Shown: in pieces, positions 12,400 through 26,024 of the stretch
Layout: each line of letters begins with the position of its first letter
Numbering within the stretch: position 1 is the stretch's first letter
Assembly (NCBI GenBank): GCA_036898135.1
Contig: CM072511.1
Coordinates: 39,205,757 to 39,269,756, forward strand
From: Oncomelania hupensis
Lineage: Eukaryota; Mollusca; Gastropoda; Littorinimorpha; Pomatiopsidae
Direction of reading: 5' to 3'
Length of the DNA stretch: 64,000 nucleotides
Made by a program: the position numbers and the translations under genes
The notes under the pieces: model-generated
Databases searched by the model: none
Told to the model about the DNA's origin: nothing
What the model saw: the letters and a program-made list of their open reading frames with translations, nothing else

Positions 12400-14262
12400 A
12401 GTAAAATCTTTCCGGCTCCACTTGAAGAGAGTAAACAAAGCAAAGTGCACCTGGCTGAAGTTCGACCTGGACAAATGGCAAGACACGGAGGTGGCATGAA
12501 TATTCCAAGACACAATTGGAGGGAAATTTTCACCACTTCTCGTTTTGGAAGCTGGTGAAGTAGATGTCAACACTCAGCTGTGACAGATGCCGCCAGTGAG
12601 ATACTTGGCAAGCACCGCCCAAAGAAGAAACAGAGGATCACACCTGGTCGTTTGAACCTGTGTGTGACAAACGAAGAGAAATGAAAAGGAAAAAGAACAT
12701 CTCACATGGAGTTGATGCATACCGAAAAATCAACAGTGACATCCGAAAAGGCATGCGCACAGCAAAGCAGAACTGGATATAAGTTAAATGTAAGGAAATA
12801 GAGAACAATCTGAACAGGAACAACAGCACCATACTGAAACGGCTGACAAGTGTTAAACAGCCCATGGTCTCCACGATCCCAAACAAGTCTGTTTTGTGTC
12901 TTACAGAAGAACAAGAAGTCTTGGATAGGTTGACAGAGTACTGCTATGACCTTAACAACCGCACACCAAACGGAGACCCAACAGTTCTAGCATGTTCCCA
13001 GAAGAGTGAAGAAGAAGAAATCCTCCCAATTCTCCGAGAAGAAGTTGAGGCTGCAGTGCAATCGCTGAAGAAGGGGAAGTCAGCAGGAGTGGACAACATA
13101 CCCGCAGAATTGCTTCAAGCAGGAGGAGAAGGGATGAATGACACCCTCACCATTATCTGTAACAAGATCTGGCAGAGTGGGGAGTGGTCTACACCATGGA
13201 CCCAGTCGCTTGTCATCACTCTTCCCAAAAAGAGTAACCTTCAGGAGTGTCAAAACTACCGCACCATCAGCCTCATCAGCCATCACAGCAAGTCGCGTCG
13301 TCATAAAAATAATACTCATAAGGTTGAAACCCCAAGCTGAACAAATCCTAGCTGAAGAACAAGCAGGATTCAGGGCAGGGCGAAGTACCACTGAGCAGAT
13401 TTTCAACCTCAGAATAATCTGCGAGAAATACCTACAGCACCAACAACATATATACCATGTGTTTGTAGACTTCATGCAGCTATGTGGTCAACCATGAGAG
13501 TGTACAACATCAGCCCTAACATAATTGAAGTAATCAAAAGCCTGTATGACAAGGCTACCAGTGCAATCCTCCACAACAGCGCCATCGGAAAGTAGCTCAG
13601 AACAATAATCTGCGTGCGCCAAGGATGCCTACTCTCCCCAACACTCTTGAACATATTTCTGGAACGCCTCATATCAGATGCCCTTGCAGATCATGAAGGC
13701 ACAGTCAGCATAGGGAGTAGAGCAATCTCCAACCTCCATTGTGCGGATGACATTGTTGGATTGGTTGGAGAGGAACAATAACTTGAACAGATAATACAGA
13801 GACTTCACACCACCTCCACAGCCTTTGGAATGGAAATAAGTGCAAAGAAGACCAAAATGATAACCATGGCATCAACACAAACATCAGAGTCCTAGGCCAT
13901 TGTGCAGAGCTTCAAATATTTAGGAGCAATTGTGTTAGACAATGGGTCCAGACAGGAAGTCCTTTTGAGGATAGTGCAAACAACCGCTGCCCTGCCAAGG
14001 TTGAAGCCCATTTGGAAAGATGAGATCATCAGTCTACACTCCAATGTAAGGTTGCTGTGCTCCCTTGTAATCACCATCTTCGTATACTCTTGCAACCCTC
14101 ACAGCAGACCTACAACAAAGAATACAAAGCATGGAGATGAGGTGCTACAGAAGACTTCTGGGCATTTCTTATACCCAGGGAAAGATTGAGTACGTTGGTT
14201 AAATGATCATCTGGGGTGCCCCAATGACTTTAGAGTTATGGGATAGGATAGGATAGGACAAG
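12400..14262 (+). pseudogene. LINE fragment 2 (reverse transcriptase region)
   Basis: The longest LINE copy. An open stretch at 12864-13340 encodes the RT N-terminal motif SAGVDNIPAELLQAGGEG and LVITLPKKSNLQECQNYRTI. After a frame change comes a stretch with QAGFRAGRSTTEQIF (about 13360-13410). The catalytic box is decayed (CADDIVGL, near 13740). Near 14180 the C-terminal segment present in copy 3 is missing. It ends in GGGATAGGATAGGATAGGA. Multiple stops make it inactive. Its orientation matches copies 1 and 3. Confidence 0.85.
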
Positions 14263-14914
14263 TTAAAAATCCCGCTCGAAGAAAATGACTGGAGGTAACC
14301 AAAGCTTCTTGAATATTATATAGCCTTGTTTAGAAGCAATCATCGGGGTCAGCACGGTGTTCCTCAGGCCTGTGTTCCCTAAAGCCTATGTCTATGTTTC
14401 CCCAGGTCTATTTTCAACTCAAGGTTTTTCAGGCCCATGATCCTCAGTTCCCCCAACCTCGAGGATTAACGAAATGAGAAAAAAAGACGTATATGTCTTT
14501 CTTATCTGCTGCCAGTGGTTTTATGCTGTGAAATTAAACCAAAGTTAGATAATTATGGACATTTCGAAGTGATCTAAGTTCTTCATTGTGCCGTATTTTT
14601 AGATTTTATCAACTGAACTGTTAAGAGGCGGGATAAATTTCTCATTTCAATATCCGGCGTCTGGCCAGACAGGCCCGCTTCCTCCTGCTCTTATCTCTCG
14701 CCGAGGTGAACCTTCGCATGCACAGCCGGTCAGGGTGAGCAGGATTAAGAAGTTCGCGGCTAATGCTACTACTGTAAGCTACATTCTAATGCTACTGTTA
14801 GCCACATGCTATTACTACTGCAAGGCTGAAAGTGCTCAAAAGTATCTAATGCTAATATACTGGACAGAGAAAGTGAGAGTACTGAAAGTACTCGGCAGCA
14901 ACAACTTATTATGA
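14263..14914. other. Intergenic, no gene seen
   Basis: No recognised feature. Confidence 0.5.
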
Positions 14915-15421
14915 CAAGGTTGAAGCCATCAGTCTACATTCCAAGGAAAGGCTGCTGCGCTCCCTTGTCATCTCCATCTTCCTATACGCTTGTGAAACAT
15001 GGACACTCACAGCAGATCTACAACGAAGAATACAAAGCATGGAGATGAGGTGCTACAGAAGACTTCTGGGCATTTCTTATACCCAGCACATCACCAACAA
15101 CGAAGTCCGACAGACCATTACGCAAGCCATTGGACAACACAATGACATGCTCACAGTGGTGAAGAAACTGAAACTCCGATGGTATGGCCACGTCACCAGA
15201 TCATCAGGCCTTGCACAAACCATCCTGCAAGGCATGGTGCAAGGAGGCAGAAGAAGAGGGAGACAGAAAAGAGGTGGGAGGACAACATTCGAGAATGGAC
15301 TGGTTTGACATTGAACGAAGCCATGAGGGTTGCTGAGAACAGAGAAAGATGGAGTAAGCTGGTTAAACTAAACGATCATCTGTGGTGCCCCAACGACCTT
15401 TGAGTTACGGGATAGGATAGG
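14915..15421 (+). pseudogene. LINE fragment 3 (3' end)
   Basis: 5'-truncated copy of the same LINE. The frame from 15039 encodes RRLLGISYTQHITNNEVRQ and LRWYGHVTRSSG, typical of the C-terminus of LINE-type reverse transcriptase proteins. It ends in GGGATAGGATAGG. Upstream RT is absent. Confidence 0.85.
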
Positions 15422-16829
15422 AGGGCTATAGTGAAACACGATTTTACCCCGATTCAGTGCAAGAACTTCGGGTAGGCCATCTGGAACAGAGGTTCATATT
15501 CTCAACCTTTGGTTAACCCTGGGTCTTGTAGATCTTTCCACGTATGCCTGATGAATGTTGCATGCAAGCGCCCAAACATTCAACTTTTCAACCTTCTAAG
15601 TATGGTTTCATCAACAAATCTAGAACTTGAGACTCCAAGTCTGCGATTCTATTCAGCATTCTATCAGGTCTTTAATTGTGTGTCTTGAAGGATGAAGTTT
15701 TGTTCTGCTCTAGGAGAAACCTGCTAGGTCTAAGATCGAATTTAAGGACACTGCGTACAGGAAGAAATTGGCAGGATGGAGTGCCAGGTGCATCCTATTC
15801 TCATTATCAATGTGTTGAAACCGTCGCTTTGCTCTCTTATCACATAAACCCACTAAGATAGGATTTCGGTATGTTCCTTATAGGAAGACATGAGCAGACT
15901 GTGACACAGACAGTTCAAGACGACCATCTACTATAACCGTGTCCGGATATTTGAAACTATTGCTTTTCTTTCTTATCACAAACCCCCACTAAGATAGAAT
16001 TTCAGTATACGATAGGACAGAGCAGGATGATAGGGACAGTCTGGCTCATCTGACGTAGCAGCTATCAGGGGGCGTGAAGCCTGAAATATACTACATCTGA
16101 AGTGTTGCAAATATAAACATGATGTACGCTTAAAGCCAAGACTAAAACAAATACATTTCAAAATTTACAAACCGTGAGAGCAAATGCTTGGCGCCTGGAT
16201 TATAAATTCAAACTGCATAGTGACAAGAGAAACGTTGAAAGATAAGAATTAAAGACAGAAGAGCACACACTTAAGACTTGAAAGCTGTGAATAAAACTTG
16301 GAGGCTGGAAACTACAAAACATCAAAATATTAAAAAGAAACAAAAGTACCGTGAAAATTATGACTCAAAGATTCAAGAGACTCTGTCAAGACTTTAGAAT
16401 AATAATTTAATCAGCAGCAATAAATTTATGTAAAAAAACAACAACAGCATTAATTTTTGTTCCTGGACTAAAACATAAACTACAAAATCGCATTGAATAT
16501 GTGCCTATGATACAACGAGTCGTCGAAAGTTAAGACTTACAGATAAAAGAGCACTCTTGTTTGCAGTATCTGACAACTTGTTCGTGACGTTTGATTTACA
16601 TTACCAATAAAAAATGTGCAGCTACCAACCGACTTTTGTATGTCCGCAAAAAAGATAATGGGAGTTAAAAAGAGCGGAAGGGCAATGTATCTTCAAAGAT
16701 AGCAGAGTTAAAAGATCTAGCGCCTGTTGGTACCCTGCATACATTTTTCAATTATCCCTCTCTCTCCATGTGTATGTTGTGTCCGAGTCTTTCAGTGCAA
16801 ACTGTGAATCTCTAAGGCATAGAACGAAC
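15422..16829 (+). other. Upstream region of the complete aquaglyceroporin
   Basis: No coding sequence recognised. It should contain the promoter and 5' UTR of the gene starting at 16830. No clear TATA box or start site could be chosen. An in-frame ATG at 16770 would add 20 residues, but 16830 has the better context (A at -3, G at +4) and gives a normal N-terminus. Confidence 0.4.
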
Positions 16830-16910
16830 ATGGCGACTGGATACAACTTGAAGAAAAATCCTCTGCTGAGATTGTTTCTTGCAGAGTTGCTTGGTACCTT
16901 TATTTTGATG
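16830..16910 (+). CDS. Aquaglyceroporin exon 1
   Basis: 81 nt, 27 codons, phase 0 end, donor GTTAGT. Starts MATGYNLKKN and runs into the first helix. Confidence 0.88.
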
Positions 16911-19900
16911 GTTAGTACATGTTGTTTGTGTTGTGTTGGTTTTGACTGCTTAAACCTTAATTAATTTAATGTTTGGTTTTTCTTTTTTTTTTTTTGGTTT
17001 TGTTTCCTTGTTTGGGTTGGTTGGTTGGTTGGTGTTTTTGTGTGTGTGTTTTTTTTAATTTCAAAGTTGTAAGGCTGCACTAAGAAAAATGCATCTGTAT
17101 GTAGCATTACAAGGCCGGTTTGTTTTTTTTGTTTTTTTTATTTTTTTTATCTTAAAAAAATTTAGTTGTCTATTTTTTTTGCAAATATTTTTGCTTGTTT
17201 GGTTTTTTCTTTCTTGTGTTTCATCCTAATTCCTTAAAAAAATAATTTACAAATACACACACACACACGCACGCACACGCATAATCTAACTAGAGCGCAC
17301 TCATGTAGGGTGTGGTAGCAAAAAAGAGGGAAAGTGCATAGAAGCTAAAACAATAGGAATAACGAAGCTTAACGTCCTATTGCGTTAGCGTTAAGGACGA
17401 ATCCCCACGTCGCCACTTTGACAAATTGATCATCATCATCATATCAAAAACACGTGTCGCCAAAACAGGTTGCGGGACAAATGCTTAAATATTATTATTG
17501 TTATGCACAATGCAGTGTAAGCTTACTCTGAAATTTACGAGCAGAGTGCAAACGGAAAGGGTTTAATCAACACTGTAAAAATTATCTCTCAGCGTTTTAA
17601 AAAAAACTCTCCAAGACACCCTACACTGTGTTGGGCAAAGCAGCGCTGAAGACAAATGCTTCAAAATGCTAAATTCGTCGTCCACCACATTGTTAACATA
17701 CAAACCACCCGCACAGTGTTTTCTTATGATGATTTTTCTTCGTGCGCCTTGAACCTAGCCTCAATTTAGAAAAAAAGCTCTATAGCGCTGTTTCATAATG
17801 AAAGCGAAAGTGGCGGATCGGTTGCGGCCCTTGGGATCGGCTAGTTCCGGTTGAAGCAAGAAAGATGGAGGGTTATATAAATTATATTTCTCTTGTACAA
17901 TCGTTCAAATTTTACTCAGGATGGCTGCTTGCCTAAACATTGATTGCTGATTTGTTTGTTCAGTAGGCCTAATTCGTTTGTCAGTGACCTACATTCACGA
18001 GAAATTCGAAGTCTCTTTCTTTTTCTTTGCTTTAATTTTTTAATTGAGAAATTTTAATTTTGCAGTTTATCTAGAAGATAACATTATTATACAGTAGAAT
18101 AATTTTTGTTTTTAATTCAGTGAAGCAACTGCAATTATGTCTTATTATTTTCAGTCTTTCAGTTGTTATTGTTATTAGTTGTAGTAGTATTGTTATTATT
18201 ATTATCATTATTACCATATATTAATTATTAGTTGTCTGTTGGTGCTGCTGTTGTATTATTATTATTATTAGTTGTAGTTGCATTGTTATTATTATTATTT
18301 TTATAATTATTAATTACTCTAATGATTACGATTATTATTAATATTATGATGATTATTTTGTATTATTACTCTTATTATTATAATGATTATTATTATTATT
18401 ATTATTATGATCTAGGATGGATCTAAGGCATGGAAGAATGGGTGAGTGTTGTAGCTGTGTATACATATACTGTAGGAAGGAAGGAAAACGAGGCTTTACG
18501 TCCTATATTTTATATAAAGTTAAGGACAATAAAATTGGGCTAAAGAGCTATAACCTTTGAGGGAAAGTTATACAGGGGAAGAAGATGATGATAAGGGATG
18601 ATTATAGAACTTGTAAGCTCGACATGGTTATTGTAGTGAGTCAGAGGGGCAGAAGTGTTAGTATTAGCTAGCACGTGCGATACATGTGCGATGGGTCAGC
18701 TGTGTTTGTCCGGCAAGAATGACTAACGGCCACGTTTAGTGCATGTACATGCAGCAGGTCTATGGTCGGCAACCATTGGTCTCTTGTATGTAAAGAGCGT
18801 GGTCAGTTCTGACCACGTGATAGGTACAAGTCCCAGAAATCTTGGGTGGGGCAATGACGTAGTAGTTAGGGCATCTCCTTATGTAGAGAGGTACGTCTTT
18901 TCGAAGTTATGCTATAAAAGCCGGAGGAACAAAGAAATCTTCCTCTTATCTTGACCTCCTGCTTCGTCCAGTCCGCTCTTCTGTACAGAATGCTAGAACG
19001 TAGGGCAGTCAGTATATAATATGTAGTGAATTTAATAATGTAAAGAGACTGCGGGCTCTTTTCTCTTGTGCATAATGAGTTAGGATGTGTGTAGGATAAT
19101 TACTACAAAGCTTGGTGGCTTGCATTTAGTAGTTGTTTAATTGGTGATTTTGTTATTTAGAGGCAAAAGTGAGATTGAAAGTTAATCAGTAAATGAGCTG
19201 ATAAATAAGTTAGGGCCGGTCGGTTCTAAGGGTATGTGCATAGCTTAGACTGCTGTTTTAGTCTATTACTGTTAGTATAGGGTGAAAGTTCGTGTTTTCA
19301 ATGGAGGAACGAAGGGCGAAAGAAAATGGAAAGATACGGTAAGAAACAATGAATTTACTTGACTATTATTTGCATTGTTAGTTAGAATATATGTGCATGC
19401 GAGTTTTATGTTTCTTGGTTGACACGTATTAGTTAGATTATTAAAATTGTATAAAAAAAATGGAGACAAGCTGTAGTTTATTGTGTTTTATTTGAGCGCG
19501 TGGCAAACCCTTTTGGAATGGCAGTGAGACTGATTCTACCTTGTTTGTCTTGTATATTATAATTTGGTTTGTCATGCCCTTTCCCCGTACAAGTGCAGAA
19601 TTAAGTAGTTTAGATTAACTCTCACAAGATAACGCAAATAATAGAGACGCGTTACATTGGTGGACTTGCGGTTTGTCTACTTGTAAGGGTAAAATTTTGG
19701 TTGAATTAATTCATTTTCAAGTGAGCAAATTTTAGTGTGTAAGATGGGAGACGATTGGGATTTTTCACTGGCAGACGCTACAATTCCTTGTCCGCCAGAC
19801 AGAGGAAAAGTTGTTTAGAGTTTTCATAATGTTAAATAGGGTTAGCAATGTCCAAGGCTCGAAAACCTAATCTACAGGTGCCTATCGCTTTCCCAAGGCC

Positions 19901-22900
19901 ACTTAACGCTGATAGTAGTTCAATACAATCCTTAGATTTGGCGGGCGCTTATCACTTACGGTCAAGGGTGGTCCCTAGGGCGGTTGAATCATTAGCACAA
20001 GTAAATCAGAGTGTGTTAGACACTACTGCACAGATAAGAGATATAGAAAATAGACTGTCTCAACTGCAGGACGAAGAGGACGATCTGCGACATAGTGTGT
20101 TAAATGGAAGGTTGGATCAACACAATTTAGAAACGACATTTAGAGTAGGGAGTGTCTTTAGTCCGACATCCGAGTTGCAAGACCAGGATAATACTTATTT
20201 ACAAGGTCAACGGGAGTTAACCACGCCGACCCCAAGCATGGAGGGTGAAGATAGCTTTCATAGGGCTGGTTACCACACGCAAGACTCTTCCAGGCGGCGA
20301 TATCTTCATGCATCATTAGACGCGCCTATAGAGTTGCCAGGTAGTTTGAGCCCGGAGGCCTTCTTGGGAAGTGAAAGTGAGGATGCTATGCTGTGGCTAA
20401 AAAGATTTGAACTTTATGTGGAGTTGAAACAGTGGGATAGGCCTCGAGTAGCTCAAATTTTTCCTCTTTTTCTGAGAGACAATGCTGCTGTGTGGTACGA
20501 TAGTCTAACTTCAGAATATACCGCTACGTTTGCGGACTTGAAAGACGCTTTTGTTGAGAGATATTTTCCTCATGAAACACTTCGTTGGGTGCGTTTGGAC
20601 GAGTTCAACACTCGTGCTCAAAAATCGGAGGAGTCTGTGGTGGTGTATGGACAATTCATGATGAAGTTAGGGCGTGAACTGAAAAAGACAGATAGGGACA
20701 TTATGGAGGCAATAGTTCGAGGACTTCGACCTTCATTGAAATCATTTGTGCTACAGAGAGAGCCTAATACGTTAGAAGATGTGCTCCGTTATGCAAAAGT
20801 GGCGGAGGCTTTCAAAACAGAAAATTCTAATGATCAGACCATACAAGAACTGACTTCCCAGATCAGTAAAATTACTTCTGAAATGGTGAACTTGCGCAAA
20901 GCTACGATTGCGTCACTGGACCAGTCGACGTCTGCAGTGCCTCAGGTCATGCATAATGATTATCAGTCTTATCCTCAGGCTGCTAATCAAGTGTACACAG
21001 ATCCAGTGCCTAGACAGCCCCTCCAGTTTGCCGTTCGTAATGAGCAAACACGAATGCCACGGACGCCCAGAATAGTCAATACTTATCAGATAAATCGCCC
21101 TCTGCCTTTCCCAAAGCGCCAAGTGCTAGGTGGAAATATCAGGTCTACATATCCAATGCGTGTTTTTCAATGTTATGGATGTGGTTCAACAGACCATAGA
21201 AGGTCGCAATGCCCATACCAAAATACAAGATGTAGCAATTGTCGTAAGGTGGGACATTTGCATATTGTGTGCAAATCTCCAACTTTTCAACAACCCCAAT
21301 AGGGATTCCTCCGGTTTAGGCGACGTAACGTCCGGAAAATGAAGCGTAAGCCGGAGAACAACCATACCATTGGTATTATCAATAATGATATCTCAAATCG
21401 GGTGATATTGCGAATACAGAATATACCTACATATGCGTTGGTAGATACAGGAGCTTCTCTTTCTTGTATGAGTTTAGAACTCTATAACAAGTTGTGTTTA
21501 GCAGAACATTTTCCGATGCAACCTCCTACTATAACTAAGGTGCGAGGCTTAGCCAGTACACAGGTTACAATTAAAGGTCAGGTGACTATTCCTTTTGTAG
21601 TGGCAGATATAGAGTTAGTTCAAACTTTTGCAGTCATGGAAAACATTAATATTTCGCTCATATTAGGGTTAGATTTTATGATTGAACATCAAGTAGTCGT
21701 GGATTTAGTAAATGCACAGGTCATTTTGTACAATGGTCTAACGGCAACTTCTCTTTTCAAAGAAGAAACACGGGAGGAAGCAATTATAGATGCTTTGACG
21801 GAAATTCCTCCACGGTCAGAAATGATAGTATCTCTCAAGGTCAACACGAGACAGTCTGGCAAAACATTTGTGTTTGAACCTCGCCAGTCATTTGCTAAAG
21901 CATGGGGGGTCATGCCGGCACGAACTGTTACAAAGGTACTGAAGGGAAGAGTTGCTGGAAAATTGTTGAATAATACTAACGCAACCGTGACGATTGTACC
22001 AGGCACAGTAATTGGCTATCTCGAGGAAGTGAGTGAGGTTATTGCACAGTCTCCCATGCCATTAGTGGCTCCTGTTAATGTGGCCCCTGAGAATTTACCC
22101 AAGGTGAGGTCAAGTTTGCAAGAGTTAGGTATTGATCTTTCTAATTCTGATCTTACAGAGGAACAGCAACAGCAAATGGCTGAGTTTCTTTTATCAAACA
22201 GAGATGTGTTTGCCATTAATATGTCAGAGTTAGGACTTACCCAGTTGCAAGAAATGCATATTGACACTGCGAATAACCCGCCTGTAAAACAACGTCCGTA
22301 TCGCGTATCTCCTCATATCAAGAATGAGATTGATAAGCAAGTAAGCGACATGCTACAGCATCAAATCATTAGACCAAGCACAAGTGCTTACTCATCACCT
22401 GTTGTGATGGTGAGAAAAAAAAATGGTGAATATCGATTTGCAGTCGATTATCGTAAATTGAATGCTATAACCACTACCATTAATTATCCTCTTCCACAGT
22501 TTGAGGATTGTGTTGACTTATTGAGTGGTTCCTCAATATTTTCAGTGATGGACCTTATGTCCGGATTTTGGCAAATTCCGGTAGCAGAGAATTCAAAGGC
22601 AAAAACAGCGTTCATTTGTCACTCTGGACTGTATGAATTTGAACGTGTTCCTTTTGGGTTAAAGAACTCTCCTGTGATTTTCCAAAGTGTTATGGAAACC
22701 GCTTTACGCGGATTGAACTATAAAACGGCACTGGTTTATGTTGATGACATAATTGTGTTTTCAAACGACTTTCAAACACATTTAGACAATTTGAGTGATG
22801 TTTTCAATCATCTGAGAGCAGCTAATCTCAAGATGAAACCTGCTAAGTGTCAATTTGCGGTCAAGGAGGTGGTATATCTTGGTCATGTTATCTCTAAACA

Positions 22901-25884
22901 TGGTGTTTCTGCCGACCCAAATAAAATTGCATTGGTGAAGAATTTTCCTGTGCCTCGCTCACAGTGCGATTTGCGTTCATTCTTAGGCCTTGCTAATTAC
23001 TACAGGAAGTTTGTGCAAGGATTTTCGTCAATAGCGACTCCTCTTAATAGGTTGCTCGCTAAGAACGTTCTATTTCAATGGAGTGAAGAGTGCCAAATTT
23101 CTTTTGATAAACTCAAAGAGGCGTTAACTACGGCGCCTGTGTTATCGTTCCCAGACTTTAGCAAGCTGTTCATTCTGTATACAGATGCCTCGTCTCACGC
23201 CATTGGTTATGTTCTCGGTCAAGTAGATGATAGTGGGCGTGAAAGAGTAATCAGTTACGGTGGTCGCGCATTGAGAGAATCAGAGCGAAAATGGTCTATC
23301 TCTGAACGGGAATGTTTAGCAGTGGTGGAAGGAATTAAACAGTACCGTGTGTATGTAGCTAATCGTAAATTTACGGTTAAGACTGATCATTTTGCCATCC
23401 AGTTCTTGAAAACCACTAAGGACCCCACTGGTAGATTAGGACGGTGGATGATTTTTCTTCAGGCATATGATTTTGACATTGAATACAAGCCGGGAAAAGC
23501 TCATGGTAATGCTGACTCACTTACTCGACGTATATATCCTGATATACCTGCAGAAGAAAGTCAGGAAGCAGGTGATTTACCTCCACTTTTTCCTGTACAG
23601 CAAATTAAGCCTAGTATCAATACAGACACTACCACACCTTCCGACAGTGTTGATTGTTGGGCACAAGAACGCGTGTATATTATTGATACCACCGAGCCTA
23701 AAATCATCCAACGGTTGCAACAACAAGATGCACAGTCTACTCCCATCCTTGAATACATGACTGAAGGTATATTACCCGATGATCAACGTGTAGCTCGACG
23801 AATTGTGCTTGATGCACAAGATCACGTCTTGGAAGAAGGTATACTGTATCACTTGTGGTATCCAAAAGGGCCTGGTCATCGACAGGACCGGATAGTTAAA
23901 CAGTTAGTAGTGCCACATTCGTTGCGAAATGATGTATTGTTAGCATATCATGACTCTCTCATGGCAGGTGCTCACCAAGGTGTTGAAAGAACTTATCAGT
24001 CTATTCGACTCAAATATTTTTGGCCTAGCATGTACGGTGATATTACAGAGTATGTGAAGAGCTGTTTAGATTGTCAACAGAGTAAACGGGATTATGCAGG
24101 AAAGAGACCATCTCTGTGTCCCCTCCCAGTGCAAGGGTTGTTTCAAAGATTACACATTGACTTTTTAGGACCGTTAGAGACCACTACTGAAGGGTATAAA
24201 TATATTCTTCTTATTGTTGATGCTTATTCCAAGTGGCCTGAAGCTTTTCCATTGGTTACGTCTGAAGCTACAGAGGTGGCTTGGGTTTTGTATCGAGAGA
24301 TATTTTGTCGATATGGAGCACCTGATTCGTTGTTATCTGACAGAGGTCAGAATTTCTTATCTAAACTGGTCAGTGAACTCTGTGCAATTTTTCAAGTTAC
24401 ACGTTTGAGAACAAGTGCGTATCATCCACAGACAAATGCTCAGTGTGAACGTTTCAACAGTTATATGGTTACTTCTCTCCGTACATTGTGTGCACAGAAT
24501 ACTAAAGAGTGGGCAAAACATTTGCCGGCGGTTCTCTCAGCTTATCGTGTGACTCCAGCTACAGAATCTACTCAATTCACACCATATTTCTTGTTGTTCA
24601 AGAAAGAGTGCAGACTTCCCCTTGATGTAGCTTTAATACCTACCTCGAAGCTCCCCGCACCTGCTCAGCAATGTATGCAAGATATTTTAGAAGGTTTTCA
24701 GCTTACTCAACAAATAGTGACCACAAATATCAAAAGTGCTCAAGACAAGTATTCTCGTCAATACGACAAGACGTCTCGACCACACAAATTTGTTGTCGGA
24801 CAAAAAGTTTGGTTATATACGCCAAAAGTTAAAGTTGGAGTGTCAAGGAAATTAGCTCGACAGTGGTCTGGTCCTTACTATATTTGTCTTGAGCTCCCCA
24901 ATAATGTTTTCATTATCAGACGAAGTTCTGACAACAAACAGATGTCCTCACCTGTTCATGCTATGCGTTTAAAGCCATTCTTTGATCCCCAAGATCGCCC
25001 TACAAATATTCTTTCAGAACTCGATGATCAAGAAACAGAAAGTGAAACTGACCTTGAACCTTCTAATGATACTTCTAGTGATGACGAAACACAAAGTGAT
25101 AGTGGTACACAACCTGAGAAACTATATGATGACAATGAAAACAAGGCTGTGCAAACGGAGGACAGCAGTGAACCTCAAAGTGTGAGACTCAAGAAAGCTA
25201 CACAACAAAACGATGAAACTAGTGATACTCGATCCCAGGAGAAGGGTCGAGCGTCACAAATGAATGTACCTCCTAAACGTATTTCTCAAAACAGGTCGCA
25301 GGTAACGAGCACAGGTCAGTCTCAAGGTGATACGGTGGTATCATCGTCAAGTACAGATATTGAAGAGCCTGTGTATGAGGTAGAACGATTGCTTGCAACA
25401 AGGATGAGAAATGGACAAAGATACTATAGGGTTAAGTGGCGAGGGTACTCGAACACTACGTGGGAACCCGCGACTAACATATCTGAAAAGTTAATTCAGC
25501 AATTTCATGTAAATAAAACTTTGCAAGGGCGTACGAGACGTCGAAATCGCAAACGGTAATTACCTAGGTGTTTAAAAGTGCGATCATAATCCGGACTATG
25601 TTCAAACTAATTACACTAAGGATTGTACAAAGTATACATACTTGTTTTTATTGTGCTTCATATGGTGTAATACTTGTCTTGCATGACAGACTATATAAGT
25701 CATTGAGGGTCATATTTTGGAGACCACACCTTGTTGATAAAGCACTGATAATGTTTACTATGTGTTTGAGTCATTACGATGACGATAAAGCAAATGAATG
25801 CACTGCTTAAGCACTCATTTGACAGATGAAGATGATGATGATGATGCCGATGATGATGCCGATGATGATGATGATGATGATGCC

Positions 25885-25915
<31 letters not shown>

Positions 25916-25929
25916 CCGATGATGATGCC

Positions 25930-26024
<95 letters not shown>

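Noticed and set aside
18739..18954. 71-codon ORF present identically at 31577-31792
   Set aside because: It lies in both LTRs of one young element, so the identity reflects LTR duplication and not coding constraint.
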